Source: CATOSP01 sp965216155 (GTDB lineage: Bacteria; Chloroflexota; Dehalococcoidia; Lucifugimonadales; UBA3495). From it: a stretch of 64,000 nt of DNA. Shown in pieces: positions 17,701-25,158 of the stretch. The position numbers and the translations under genes are program-made. A model generated the notes under the pieces. It did no database searches. It saw only the letters and a list, made by a program, of their open reading frames with translations, and was not told the DNA's origin. Location: NCBI GenBank assembly GCA_965216155.1, contig CBDCFD010000007.1, positions 124,001 through 188,000 on the forward strand, in the 5' to 3' direction. The number at the start of each line of letters is the position of its first letter. Position 1 is the stretch's first letter.

Positions 17701-17913
17701 CGCGGTCAAGTCCACGGCCCGGCGGGAATCGTCCGAGGGCGGGTTTTCCTCGTGAATCTCCTCGCTCCGGGCCAGCCGGGCGGCGATGAGAAAGTCACGC
17801 GCCGCGCTGGTGATGTTGGCTTCCGCCTCGAAATTATAGTGCCGCCGCAGCAACTCGGCCGCGGCGCGGGCGGATGGGGCATCGTTGTAGTCAAGCTGCG
17901 CCGGCGAAGTCAA
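14765..17913 (-). pseudogene. Type IIG-like restriction-modification enzyme, three lesions
   Basis: Read through on the minus strand, this is one gene of about 1,050 codons. It has an N-terminal nuclease-like region (ALDTLVEVKRRIGN, a D..EVK type motif), a linker helical domain, and an N6-adenine methyltransferase with motif I LDPACGSGAF and motif IV IIGNPPWLNYN. The C-terminal target-recognition part ends QEAHYLLAIINSQTLYEA..GQFGARDLHKHLWKLPIPEYDP. Lesions: an in-frame TAA at 16924-16926 (IPPD stop RRQLGEYYTP, probably Glu to stop), a one-base frameshift at about 16440-16450 (FDAR to MGDVAECIERGED), and an in-frame TGA at 15161-15163 (IIDE stop LYWIACKD). The AAAQEAGQAAAQEV stretch near the C terminus is a local duplication. 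Clearly inactive as sequenced. A fragment of its 3' end recurs at 11340-11455. Confidence 0.88.
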
Positions 17914-17974
17914 GGCGTGGCTCCTCGGGTCAGGTCTTGGTCTGAGGATAGACCATTGGGGCGGGGGATTCCAA

Positions 17975-18386
17975 TTACTCCTGAAACCCGAGTGCCGCCG
18001 CCACCTCGGACTGGCGGTTGTCGAGGGTTATAAAAGCGAGGCTGCTTGGCAGAGGGGAAAAATACAGTGCGGTGGCAACGTGCCACAGGCCGGCGCCCCT
18101 GAGATAACCGGCCGACAGCGCCCTTTCAATTTCCGGGGACAGGGACCGGTCCGGGAAGACCCATTCGATATCGGTCAGTATGCGAGGCGCGAAGGGACGC
18201 CCATCCCGGTGGAGAACTGACCGTACTTCCGCCTCCAGCAGGTTCGACGAGACCAGGCGGGTAAAAGTGTTCAAGTGCTGGTCCAAGGCTTCCCAACCGG
18301 GCCTCCTCCAACTCGATAGCCAGGATAACAGAAGTGTCCACGTAGGCGGGCCTGTCCGGGGACGGCTGCGTCAGGGCGGGAACCAT
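17975..18386 (-). pseudogene. PIN-domain toxin, frameshifted
   Basis: Starting at ATG 18386, the frame gives PDRPAYVDTSVILAIELEE, the N-terminal PIN motif with its first Asp. It is then lost at about 18297-18309. In the next frame the domain continues as ALDQHLNTFTRLVSSNLLEAEVRSVL, then GAGLWHVATALYF and FITLDNRQSEVAAALGF, including the later acidic motif (TLD.RQ), and ends at 17975. One extra base in the GAGGAGGCCCGG stretch accounts for the change. PIN toxins are Mg-dependent RNases. The gene overlaps the upstream antitoxin end, as usual for such pairs. Confidence 0.78.
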
Positions 18387-18681
18387 TTGACGCGCTCGGA
18401 GCCTCGCTCGGCAAGGAACCGGTCCAAAGCGCCGGGCGCGGCCCCCCGGGTCCGGGCCGGCGCGGCTCACTCGGAACGCTTGAGGGTACTATTACTCCCC
18501 TTCGCACCAGTTCATCCCACCATGCTTCGACTTTTTCGGGTGTATCGAACTGCTCTTTGACCGGGCGTATTTCGGCGGCGGGCTTGCCGCGGTAGGTCAC
18601 CGTGACCGTCTTGCCTTCGCGCACTTGCCGGATAATCTCCGAGAATTTCGCTTTCGCTTCCTGCATCGAGTATGTGTCCAT
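18371..18681 (-). pseudogene. Phd/YefM-type antitoxin, C terminus frameshifted
   Basis: MDTYSMQEAKAKFSEIIRQV..GKTVTVTYRGKPAAEIRPV is a typical Phd/YefM DNA-binding domain (start ATG 18681; ATG 18693 is also in frame). The C-terminal toxin-binding tail changes frame in a run of six C on plus (18442-18447). With the run length corrected it reads GALDRFLAERGSERVKWFPP and stops at 18371, overlapping the PIN toxin start. As sequenced, the antitoxin keeps its DNA-binding part but gains a long wrong tail. Both members of this pair are therefore damaged. Confidence 0.75.
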
Positions 18682-19013
18682 AGCGCCTCGCACCAGTATC
18701 GCATTATATGTAGTCTGACTAATCTATCCGAATGCGAGGCTCTTGGGCAACTGTTCGGGCGACTCCATCCGTTGTGGGTTGCCCGGCAAGCCTTGTCCCA
18801 ACCACACATAATTGGCGAAAATCTTAAACTCAGCACAAAAAGCACGCCTAACCTCCCCCGCCGGTCTAATAAAATATTGGTTATTAGGAAAGCTTGTCAC
18901 AGGGCAGGTTGTTGATCTGGTGCTCCTGTCCATCGTGGGAACGCTTCAAATCAGGCGGGGCAGACAAATCATGTGAGGGGGCCGACCGTCTAACGATCGA
19001 CAAGGAGCGAGTT
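18682..19013. other. Intergenic region upstream of tubulin-like gene
   Basis: About 330 bp with no gene. The middle (18800-18900) is distinctly richer in A and T than its surroundings, so promoters for the divergent genes are likely, though no convincing -35/-10 pair was found. It contains CAGACAAATCATGTG at 18961-18975, repeated nearly exactly before the next gene (20302-20317), and an AAGGAG ribosome-binding site at 19002-19007. Confidence 0.5.
18961..18975 (+). promoter_or_regulatory. Shared upstream element, copy 1
   Basis: CAGACAAATCATGTG lies 38 bp before the tubulin-like gene. A near-identical CAGACAAAATCATGTG (one extra A) lies 15 bp before the downstream membrane-protein gene (20302-20317). 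The two genes are adjacent and co-directional. The match could be a regulator or RNA-processing site, or a small duplication. Confidence 0.35.
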
Positions 19014-20270
19014 ATGAGATTTGTAGTGGTGGGAGCCGGACAAGGTGGATCGAATATCGCCGATGAATTCGTGGCGATGGGTCAATGGATCTGGAAAAAC
19101 CGCAATATCAGAATCTTCACCGGTGAAGACACCGACCCCATTCATAAGGGCGTCTTCGCCGTCAACCTGGGCGCGGGAGACCTCTACGGCTTGGAGCATA
19201 TCCCGCAAACTGACAACCACACTATCCTGTTGGGCACCACTGACGAGTTCCGCGGCCGCGGAGCAGGCAAGATCAACGCTGACGGAGCCGAGCAGGCTCG
19301 CCGGGGAGGACATAAGATCATCTCCACTATCCGGGACAACGGCGACGTCGCATCGGCGGACGCCATCCTGGTCGCCGCCACGACCGCCGGAGGCACCGGT
19401 TCCGGCTCCGTGGGCGTCATAGTCGACATGCTCAAAGAGGCCTTCAAGAAACCCGTATACGCCATGCTGGTCCTCCCCTTCTTGAACCAATACGACGACC
19501 CGGACAGCATGATGAACACCGCGACTTGTTTGAAGAAGGTGATGGAGAAGTCCTCCGCCGACGCCGTGTTCCTGGTGGACAACCAGAAGTTCGTCCAGGG
19601 CAACCAGTCGATGACCTACAATTACTCTCAGATCAACCGCAAAATCGCCGACTCGTTTATGGACATTCTGTGCGTCGGCGAGGAGACCGACCGCCGGTAC
19701 ATCGGCGAGGTGCTGGACGCCAACGACGTGATCAGGATCCTGAAAGGCCCCACCGCCATCGGCGTGAGCACCACCTCGATCCCCAAGAAACCAACCGGGT
19801 TCATGGCCCGGCTGCGCGGCGATAAGAACAAGTCGAACCATTTTTCCGTGGCCAAATCCCAGATCGAACGGGCCCAGAACGTCCTGCATCAAGCCCTCGG
19901 CGAGCTGTCCATAGACTGCGAGCTGTGGGACAGTGGACGTACGTACTATGACGCCCATAACGTACTGGGACTGTTCAGCGGCCCCCCGGGAGAGGCTACC
20001 GAAGAAATCGTAGAGATGATGGACAACAACCTGTCGGAGCTCGTGCCGGGAGCCGGCCGCCGCAAGGGGACCTACCCGGGGCGCGTATCCGACACCATCA
20101 GCTTTACCGTGATTATCTCCAACATCGGCAGGGGAGCTGCCATGGACAAGGTGGAATTCTTCTACACCGAGGCCACCAAGATGATGTCCGAAGTCCAGAC
20201 CAAGCGGGAGGGCCGGGAGAAGCAGTGGGAGGAGGCCAATAAGGCGGCGTCCCTGCTTCCCGATCTCTAA
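19014..20270 (+). CDS. Tubulin/FtsZ-superfamily GTPase, CetZ-like
   Basis: 418 residues from ATG 19014, chosen because AAGGAG sits 6 nt upstream; the frame is open further up without a better start. The N terminus MRFVVVGAGQGGSNIADEF is the T1 nucleotide-binding loop. AATTAGGTGSGSVGVIVD carries the tubulin signature GGTGSG at residues 126-131. VLDANDVIRIL matches the FtsZ T7 catalytic loop (NVDFADVRT), with aspartates at residues 235 and 238 in the right spacing but no Asn equivalent. Segments such as GAGDLYGLEHIPQ and FRGRGAGKINADGAEQA resemble archaeal CetZ more than canonical FtsZ. The C terminus has no FtsZ-type conserved tail. Probably a filament-forming GTPase distinct from the division FtsZ (inference). 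Confidence 0.85.
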   Translation: MRFVVVGAGQGGSNIADEFVAMGQWIWKNRNIRIFTGEDTDPIHKGVFAVNLGAGDLYGLEHIPQTDNHTILLGTTDEFRGRGAGKINADGAEQARRGGHKIISTIRDNGDVASADAILVAATTAGGTGSGSVGVIVDMLKEAFKKPVYAMLVLPFLNQYDDPDSMMNTATCLKKVMEKSSADAVFLVDNQKFVQGNQSMTYNYSQINRKIADSFMDILCVGEETDRRYIGEVLDANDVIRILKGPTAIGVSTTSIPKKPTGFMARLRGDKNKSNHFSVAKSQIERAQNVLHQALGELSIDCELWDSGRTYYDAHNVLGLFSGPPGEATEEIVEMMDNNLSELVPGAGRRKGTYPGRVSDTISFTVIISNIGRGAAMDKVEFFYTEATKMMSEVQTKREGREKQWEEANKAASLLPDL

Positions 20271-20301
20271 GCCCTGTGTTTGGTCGAGCCGCGCCGTCTG
20301 A

Positions 20302-20317
20302 CAGACAAAATCATGTG
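20302..20317 (+). promoter_or_regulatory. Shared upstream element, copy 2
   Basis: CAGACAAAATCATGTG, the near-identical partner of 18961-18975. It sits just before the AGAGGAGGAGG ribosome-binding region of the gene at 20333. Confidence 0.35.
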
Positions 20318-20332
20318 TAAGAGGAGGAGGCT

Positions 20333-21295
20333 ATGAGAAACTCCAGGACCCGGGAAGTGCGCGGAGGCTCGCGCCGGCCGCTGATACTATCGCTATTGTT
20401 GATATTGGTGGTGGTGGCCGGCGTGGGCGTGGCGTACTTCGTGCAAGGATTCGGCCCCCTGGCGGCCAGGACCGCGCCAGTCGAAGAGCCGCAGGCCCTG
20501 GTACGAGAGACAGTCCAGGTCCAAGAGCCTGCGATGCCGGCCGGAGAGCAACCCCCAACCGGGGAGTCAAGCTCCCTGGAACTCAGTCCCCAACCGACGG
20601 CCACGCCGGAGCCCACGCAGGCCCCGGAACCAGTATCTGAAACTATCACCGAGGCGGCGCCGGCGGTCGAAACGCCCCCGCAGGTCCCTGTCGTAATCCC
20701 GGAGGCCGCCCCCGAGCTTTCCCTGGAAGAAAAGCGGGCCGCCGCCTTGAAACTCCTACCCGATGTGGAGTTTGGTGAGGTACTTGGGGAGGGGTTCGGC
20801 GCGCTGAAGCTCCCTGGTGGAGAATTGGTTGATACGTGGTATACGTTCCAGGTGGACACCAGGACCGGAGAGATAACAGTCTACATGGCCCAATTTGACG
20901 CTGACCTGGAATCCATCCTAACCACCATGAAGGTGGTCAACTATGCCAAGGGTAAGGAATTGGACAACGCTGAGATGACCCTGTACTACTCCGACGGCTC
21001 GGAGAGGGTCATTTCCTTCAATGGTCCCGAGGGCACCATCAGGCTGGTCCAGCACTACAACCTGCCCTTCGGCCCCAGCGTGTTTTCCGCGCCGCTGCGG
21101 CGGGAATTGGTGTTCTACGGAATGGAGTTTACGGACCAGGCCGGGGAGACTTCGGTTGAGCTTCACCTGGACGTGAGCGGACTGGCCGATAGCGAAGAGA
21201 TGGAATTTGAGAAGAAGGCGCCCGTTGAGGTGATCGGCGCCCTTCACGAAATCAGACTATTGGTGGACCAGATCGAGGAACAGCGTCAGGGGTGA
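20333..21295 (+). CDS. Membrane-anchored protein of unknown function
   Basis: 320 residues. A very strong AGAGGAGGAGG precedes the ATG. A short basic N terminus, one transmembrane segment at about residues 20-40 (ILSLLLILVVVAGVGVAYFV) and a Pro/Glu/Thr-rich linker (about 45-125) lead to a C-terminal soluble domain of roughly 190 residues with beta-rich sequence (TWYTFQVDTRTGEITVYMAQ, MTLYYSDGSERVISFNGPEGTIRLVQHYNLP). No family is recognised. It directly follows the tubulin-like gene with a 62-bp gap and is closed by a terminator, so the two probably form one operon. It could be a membrane partner of the filament protein (inference only). Confidence 0.75.
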   Translation: MRNSRTREVRGGSRRPLILSLLLILVVVAGVGVAYFVQGFGPLAARTAPVEEPQALVRETVQVQEPAMPAGEQPPTGESSSLELSPQPTATPEPTQAPEPVSETITEAAPAVETPPQVPVVIPEAAPELSLEEKRAAALKLLPDVEFGEVLGEGFGALKLPGGELVDTWYTFQVDTRTGEITVYMAQFDADLESILTTMKVVNYAKGKELDNAEMTLYYSDGSERVISFNGPEGTIRLVQHYNLPFGPSVFSAPLRRELVFYGMEFTDQAGETSVELHLDVSGLADSEEMEFEKKAPVEVIGALHEIRLLVDQIEEQRQG

Positions 21296-21325
21296 CCTGT
21301 AGCAGCAATTCGACCGGGAAACCGA

Positions 21326-21367
21326 AGGGGGCGGGGCTTCAAGTTCAAGCCCCGCCCCCTCTATTTA
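21326..21367 (+). terminator. Strong intrinsic terminator
   Basis: A perfect 14-bp stem, AGGGGGCGGGGCTT (21326-21339) with its complement at 21347-21360, has a 7-nt loop and is followed by CTATTTA. It ends the tubulin-like/membrane-protein operon. Confidence 0.85.
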
Positions 21368-21386
21368 GGATGCGCTGGGCCCGCGC

Positions 21387-21415
21387 TTGTACCTAGCCGA
21401 TAGCTTTGATACAAT
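21387..21415 (+). promoter_or_regulatory. Sigma-70-type promoter for dienelactone hydrolase gene
   Basis: TTGTAC at 21387-21392, a 17-bp spacer and TACAAT at 21410-21415. It lies directly after a terminator and about 120 bp before the only downstream start. Confidence 0.55.
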
Positions 21416-21534
21416 CTGCGCTGCGCCGCTACGGGAAAGAGCAGGCGGCGCAGCCATCGCTTCGGACGTAAAGTTGAGTCCTCGGCCCTCGGCAAGATCG
21501 GTATCGAGCTAAACTGCGATTAGGAGGTCACGAG

Positions 21535-22308
21535 ATGCCTTCATTTTGGGAGAACCTGCGATTCGCTGGTGAACGCGAGCAGGACGACTTGCACGGCTAT
21601 CAAGGGCAGGACATGCCCTGCTACGTGAGCCATCCCCTGCCGTCAGCCGGCAACTCATTCCCGGGGATCATTGTGGTGCAAGAGGCCTTCGGGGTCACCC
21701 GCCACATGGAGAAAGTCTGCGATCGCTTCGCCCAGGAGGGTTATGTTGCCTTCGCACCGGCACTGTACCACCGGGAGCAACCCAACCCCAAATTGGGATA
21801 CAATGAAATGGCTGCCGTACAGGGATTCATGGGTAATCTAAACGACGAGGAAATAGTCGAGGACATCAACGAGGTCGTAAAGTACAGCCAATCAGACCAG
21901 TTCCGGCGCACGAACAACCAGAAGATCGGAATCGTAGGCTACTGCGTCGGCGGGCGGATCACCTATCTCGCCGCCACCAGTTGCCCGGGGCTCAGCGCCG
22001 CCTCCGTGTATTACGGCGGGCGAATTCTGGTCCCGTTTGGTGATGGCCCTGCTCCTATCGACCTCACCAACCGAATCACCGTTCCGGTGATGGGCAACTT
22101 CGGCGAAGAGGACGCCAATCCCTCACCCGCTGACGTGGCTCAGATAGAAGCCGCCCTCCAGGCAGCGGGTGCCACCCACGACTTCAAGATATACCCCGGA
22201 GCCGGTCACGGCTTCAACTGCGACGAGCGGGACAGTTATAACGAAGCCGCCGCCAGCGACGCCCTGGAGCGGACTCTGGGCTGGTTCAACCAGTACCTGC
22301 GCAGCTAA
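21535..22308 (+). CDS. Dienelactone hydrolase family protein
   Basis: 257 residues; AGGAGGT lies just before the ATG. It is an alpha/beta hydrolase of the dienelactone hydrolase family. PGIIVVQEAFGVTRHMEKVCDRFAQEGYVAFAPALYHR is the conserved N-terminal block, GYCVGG holds the Cys nucleophile typical of DLH, FGEEDANPSPAD supplies the Asp and GAGHGFNCDER the His. The family hydrolyses lactone or ester bonds, classically dienelactone in aromatic degradation, but many members have other substrates. The gene is monocistronic, between its own promoter and a bidirectional terminator, so the substrate cannot be inferred from neighbours. Confidence 0.92.
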   Translation: MPSFWENLRFAGEREQDDLHGYQGQDMPCYVSHPLPSAGNSFPGIIVVQEAFGVTRHMEKVCDRFAQEGYVAFAPALYHREQPNPKLGYNEMAAVQGFMGNLNDEEIVEDINEVVKYSQSDQFRRTNNQKIGIVGYCVGGRITYLAATSCPGLSAASVYYGGRILVPFGDGPAPIDLTNRITVPVMGNFGEEDANPSPADVAQIEAALQAAGATHDFKIYPGAGHGFNCDERDSYNEAAASDALERTLGWFNQYLRS

Positions 22309-22360
22309 CCCGCCCATACAAGTAAGGAGCGCATTTACGCGCCCTTCCTGACCTGGATAG

Positions 22361-22403
22361 AATAAGCCCGGACGGCTGTAAATCAACCGTCCGGGCTTAT
22401 TTT
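22361..22403. terminator. Bidirectional terminator between convergent genes
   Basis: A perfect 15-bp stem, AATAAGCCCGGACGG (22361-22375) with its complement (22387-22401), has an 11-nt loop and is followed by T-rich sequence on plus; A-rich sequence on the other side serves the minus strand. It separates the DLH gene from the convergent decarboxylase pair. Confidence 0.85.
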
Positions 22404-22452
22404 CCTACTCCCGTCCTCACAGGAATATGGCGGGATGGGTACGGCTAGACTG

Positions 22453-23007
22453 TTACTCCATGAACGAGTTGCGCATCCGGTAGATGGTCAATTCCGGCTC
22501 GATGGGAGCCACCGGCATGTAACCGGCCTCCTCGATCTTGGCCACGATAAACCAGGGACCAAGCTCTTCCAGCGCGGTGCGGAACACCGTTCCCAGTTCC
22601 TCAAGGTCGCTTACCGTCGCGGTGCGGGGAATGTTGCAACTCTCCGCCACTTTGGCCAGGTCGGTGCCTTTGGCGGTGTGGCTGGGTTGGTGGCCGGTCT
22701 GCCCCCATTCCTCGTTGTCCCATACAACCACTATCAGGTTTTGCGGCTGTTCCCGCCCTATGGTGGCGATGGTCCCCATGTTCATCAGTAGCGACCCATC
22801 GCCGTCCAGCGATATGACTTGCTCATCGGTGGACACGGCCATACCCAGGGCGATAGATGAGCAAAGTCCCATGCTCCCGTAGGTGTAAAAGTTCCTGTCC
22901 CGGTGCCCAACGTGCCAAAGCTCGTCGGTGGTTGGCCCCAGATTGGAGACGATGGCCCGGTCACCGGCAAGGGACACTATCAGCTTGGTCGCGTCAAACC
23001 TAAGCAA
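22453..23007 (-). CDS. ThDP-dependent decarboxylase, beta-type subunit (ComE/phosphonopyruvate decarboxylase-like)
   Basis: About 184 residues from TTG 23007, preferred because GGGGGAA sits just upstream; an earlier in-frame TTG at 23046 is possible. It contains the C-terminal ThDP-binding half of the enzyme: GSMGLCSSIALGMAV, then the diphosphate/Mg motif LDGDGSLLMNMGTIATI and VVWDNEEWGQTG. Split alpha/beta decarboxylases of this kind include sulfopyruvate decarboxylase (ComDE) and relatives of phosphonopyruvate decarboxylase. The start overlaps the end of the alpha gene by 8 bp. The substrate cannot be fixed from sequence alone; a phosphonoacetate-hydrolase-like gene lies 31 kb away. Confidence 0.82.
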   Translation of the reverse strand: MLRFDATKLIVSLAGDRAIVSNLGPTTDELWHVGHRDRNFYTYGSMGLCSSIALGMAVSTDEQVISLDGDGSLLMNMGTIATIGREQPQNLIVVVWDNEEWGQTGHQPSHTAKGTDLAKVAESCNIPRTATVSDLEELGTVFRTALEELGPWFIVAKIEEAGYMPVAPIEPELTIYRMRNSFME

Positions 23008-23506
23008 GTTTTCCCCCGTGCAGTAGCTGGGTGAGACAGATCGCAACCGGTTGCCGGTTGGAGTGACAGAGCTTCAACGCCCCGTCAACGATCCTGTCCA
23101 TCTTGTATTCGTCTTCGAGGGTAAAGTGGACCAACCCCAGCACGTCTAGAATGGGCCGGGTTGAGCGCCCCATCGCCACCTGGGCTATGTTGAACTCGCC
23201 GGGCCCGCCCCGCAAATTTATAAACATCGGAATCGGCGTCCGGGCGGGGATACACAGGCTTGCGAGAGCGTTCACGGAGTTGCCGAATCCACTGGACTGC
23301 ATGAACACTGCGGAGTTTCGGCCCACTGCGTATCCCCCCACGGCGATACCTATCGCCTCTTCTTCTCTTGAAGCGGAGACAAGGTGGAAGAAGGGGTCGG
23401 CCTCGATGAGGCTGGTGACCTGGTGGATGGAGATGTCCGGCACATAGGCGATGAGCGACGTGTCCCAGTCCTTCAGCGCCTGAACGATGGTTTCAGCCCA
23501 GTTCAT
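23000..23506 (-). CDS. ThDP-dependent decarboxylase, alpha-type subunit (ComD-like)
   Basis: 168 residues from ATG 23506, chosen because GGGAGGAG lies at proper distance; an upstream in-frame start at 23536 would itself cover this site. It is the N-terminal pyrimidine-binding half of a ThDP enzyme. SASREEEAIGIAVGGYAVG contains the conserved Glu that activates ThDP, and MQSSGFGNSVNALASLCIPARTPIPMFINLRG is a family hallmark. The promoter TTGACA-17-TATGGT lies about 30 bp upstream. It pairs with the overlapping beta gene to form one enzyme. Confidence 0.85.
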   Translation of the reverse strand: MNWAETIVQALKDWDTSLIAYVPDISIHQVTSLIEADPFFHLVSASREEEAIGIAVGGYAVGRNSAVFMQSSGFGNSVNALASLCIPARTPIPMFINLRGGPGEFNIAQVAMGRSTRPILDVLGLVHFTLEDEYKMDRIVDGALKLCHSNRQPVAICLTQLLHGGKLA

Positions 23507-23538
23507 TATCGGTGCTCCTCCCTTTGAAAGCAGCATAA

Positions 23539-23567
23539 ACCATAGCAGCGCCCTTTCTTAATGTCAA
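23539..23567 (-). promoter_or_regulatory. Sigma-70-type promoter for decarboxylase operon
   Basis: On the minus strand: TTGACA (23567-23562), a 17-bp spacer and TATGGT (23544-23539). This predicts a leader of about 25-30 nt before ATG 23506. Confidence 0.7.
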
Positions 23568-23621
23568 AGCAAACCGGACCCGGCGCAGGGCCTTTCGATT
23601 ATTACCCAAACCGGCTCCATA

Positions 23622-23740
23622 GTCGTTCCAGCGAAAACTGGAACCCAGCAATGCCAGGTATCTGAACGTGAGATTAAGAAGGGTTCCTGGATTCCGGCTC
23701 AAGGCCTGCCCCGTACTGGATACGGGGGCCGGAATGACGG
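23622..23740 (+). repeat. Dispersed repeat, copy A
   Basis: Begins GTCGTTCCAGCGAAAACTGG, continues with AACCCAGCAATGCCAGGT and ends with GCCCCGTACTGGATACGGGG followed by GCCGGAATGACGG. The CCCCGTA/TACGGGG hairpin is shared by the copies at 41132-41270 (opposite strand) and 53726-53846. Intergenic. Confidence 0.8.
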
Positions 23741-23912
23741 ACGGGGTAGTAGCGGCGCATGAGCGTTCTTGGTCCACATAATCGAATTACCCTGGGAGCC
23801 GGTGCTCGGCGGTCAAAGTTGCGGCTGAGACGCCGCGGGTATATAACTAGCTACCGGAGACGCGCCGTCTCCGCCCTTACCAGACAAGAGCATTTGCGGG
23901 GGAGCCTCGTCT

Positions 23913-25133
23913 ATGGCATTGGACCTTTTCCAGGGGCTAAATGTGCTTGACCTCGCACAGGGTATCAGCGGCCCGTTTTGCGCCAAACTCTTCGCCGACC
24001 TGGGAGCCCGGGTGGTCAAGGTGGAACCGGGTACCGGTGACCCCTCGCGCCGCACGGGACCCTTTCCAGACGGGGACCCCGACGAGGACGCCAGCGGCCT
24101 CTTCCTGGCCCTGAACAGCAACAAACTGGGCATCACCCTGAACGTGGAGTCGCCCACCGGTAGGGAGTTGCTGCTCCGGCTGGCGGAACAGACCGACCTG
24201 CTGGTCGAGAGTTTTCCCCCGTCCTATCTTCCCGGCATCGGTCTGGACTTCCCCACCTTCCAGGCCCGGAACCCCCGGCTGGTGATGACCTCGGTGACCC
24301 CGCTGGGCCAGACGGGACCCTGGGCCGGCTTCCAGGCCAACAACCTCCTGCTATCCGACCTTAGCGGTCACTCTCGCGAGCACCCCGGACCCGTGGACGA
24401 TCCCACGGAACAGCCGCCGTTGCAACTAGCGGCCCATCAGGCCGAGTTCCTGGCCGGACTCGCTGGAGCCTCGGCATCCGTTCTGGCCTTGAACCGCCGC
24501 AGGTTGAACGGAAAAGGGTGCCACGTGGACGTTTCGGGAATGGAGGCGTTGGCCCTTCTGTCCCAGACCTCCCTGGCAGAGTTCTCCCTTGGCAGGCCGC
24601 CCCGCACCCGGTTGCGCGAGGGCGGGGGGAGGCAGGCATTGCTCGTCCTTCTGCCCTGCCGGGATGGTTACGTGGGAATTTCCCCCAGGCAGCAGGACCA
24701 ATGGGACCGGTTCGTGGATTTGATGGACAGTCCCGCGTGGGCCGCAGACGAGAAGTTTGCCACCACCGACAGCAGGTTGGCCAACTGGGGTGAGTTGGAA
24801 CCGTTGCTGGCCGCGTGGACCAAAGAGCGAAGCAAAGAGGACGTGTACCGAATGGCCCAGGGCAGCCGCATCCCGTCTTTCCCACTGAACACGGCCGCCG
24901 ACCTGTTCACGTCCGCCCAGCTAGAGTCACGGGAGTTTTTCGTCGAAGTGGACCATCCGAAAACAGGTAAGCTCCGGTACCCCGGATTTCCGGCCAAATT
25001 CGGGTCCGGCAAGCGGTTGGAAATGTCTCCCGCCCCGTCTCTGGGGAGAGACAATCATACAGTCCTCGGCGAATCGGGGCTTGGCTTGAGCGGCGATGAA
25101 GTGGTCACTCTGAAGTCCCAGGGAATTATCTAG
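23913..25133 (+). CDS. CaiB/BaiF family III CoA transferase (1)
   Basis: 406 residues. Family III CoA-transferase landmarks: the N-terminal LNVLDLAQGISGPFCAKLFADLGARVVKVEPG, LNSNKLGITLN, DLLVESFPPSYL, and VDVSGMEAL, whose Asp region corresponds to the catalytic site. The C-terminal YPGFPAKFGS is also typical. These enzymes move CoA between carboxylic acids without an acyl-phosphate intermediate. It is followed after 25 bp by a flavin reductase and a second CoA transferase, so the three are likely co-transcribed and act in one acyl-CoA degradation route. Specific acid unknown. Confidence 0.9.
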   Translation: MALDLFQGLNVLDLAQGISGPFCAKLFADLGARVVKVEPGTGDPSRRTGPFPDGDPDEDASGLFLALNSNKLGITLNVESPTGRELLLRLAEQTDLLVESFPPSYLPGIGLDFPTFQARNPRLVMTSVTPLGQTGPWAGFQANNLLLSDLSGHSREHPGPVDDPTEQPPLQLAAHQAEFLAGLAGASASVLALNRRRLNGKGCHVDVSGMEALALLSQTSLAEFSLGRPPRTRLREGGGRQALLVLLPCRDGYVGISPRQQDQWDRFVDLMDSPAWAADEKFATTDSRLANWGELEPLLAAWTKERSKEDVYRMAQGSRIPSFPLNTAADLFTSAQLESREFFVEVDHPKTGKLRYPGFPAKFGSGKRLEMSPAPSLGRDNHTVLGESGLGLSGDEVVTLKSQGII

Positions 25134-25158
25134 TGAATTATCAAGGGAGGTCTCACAG

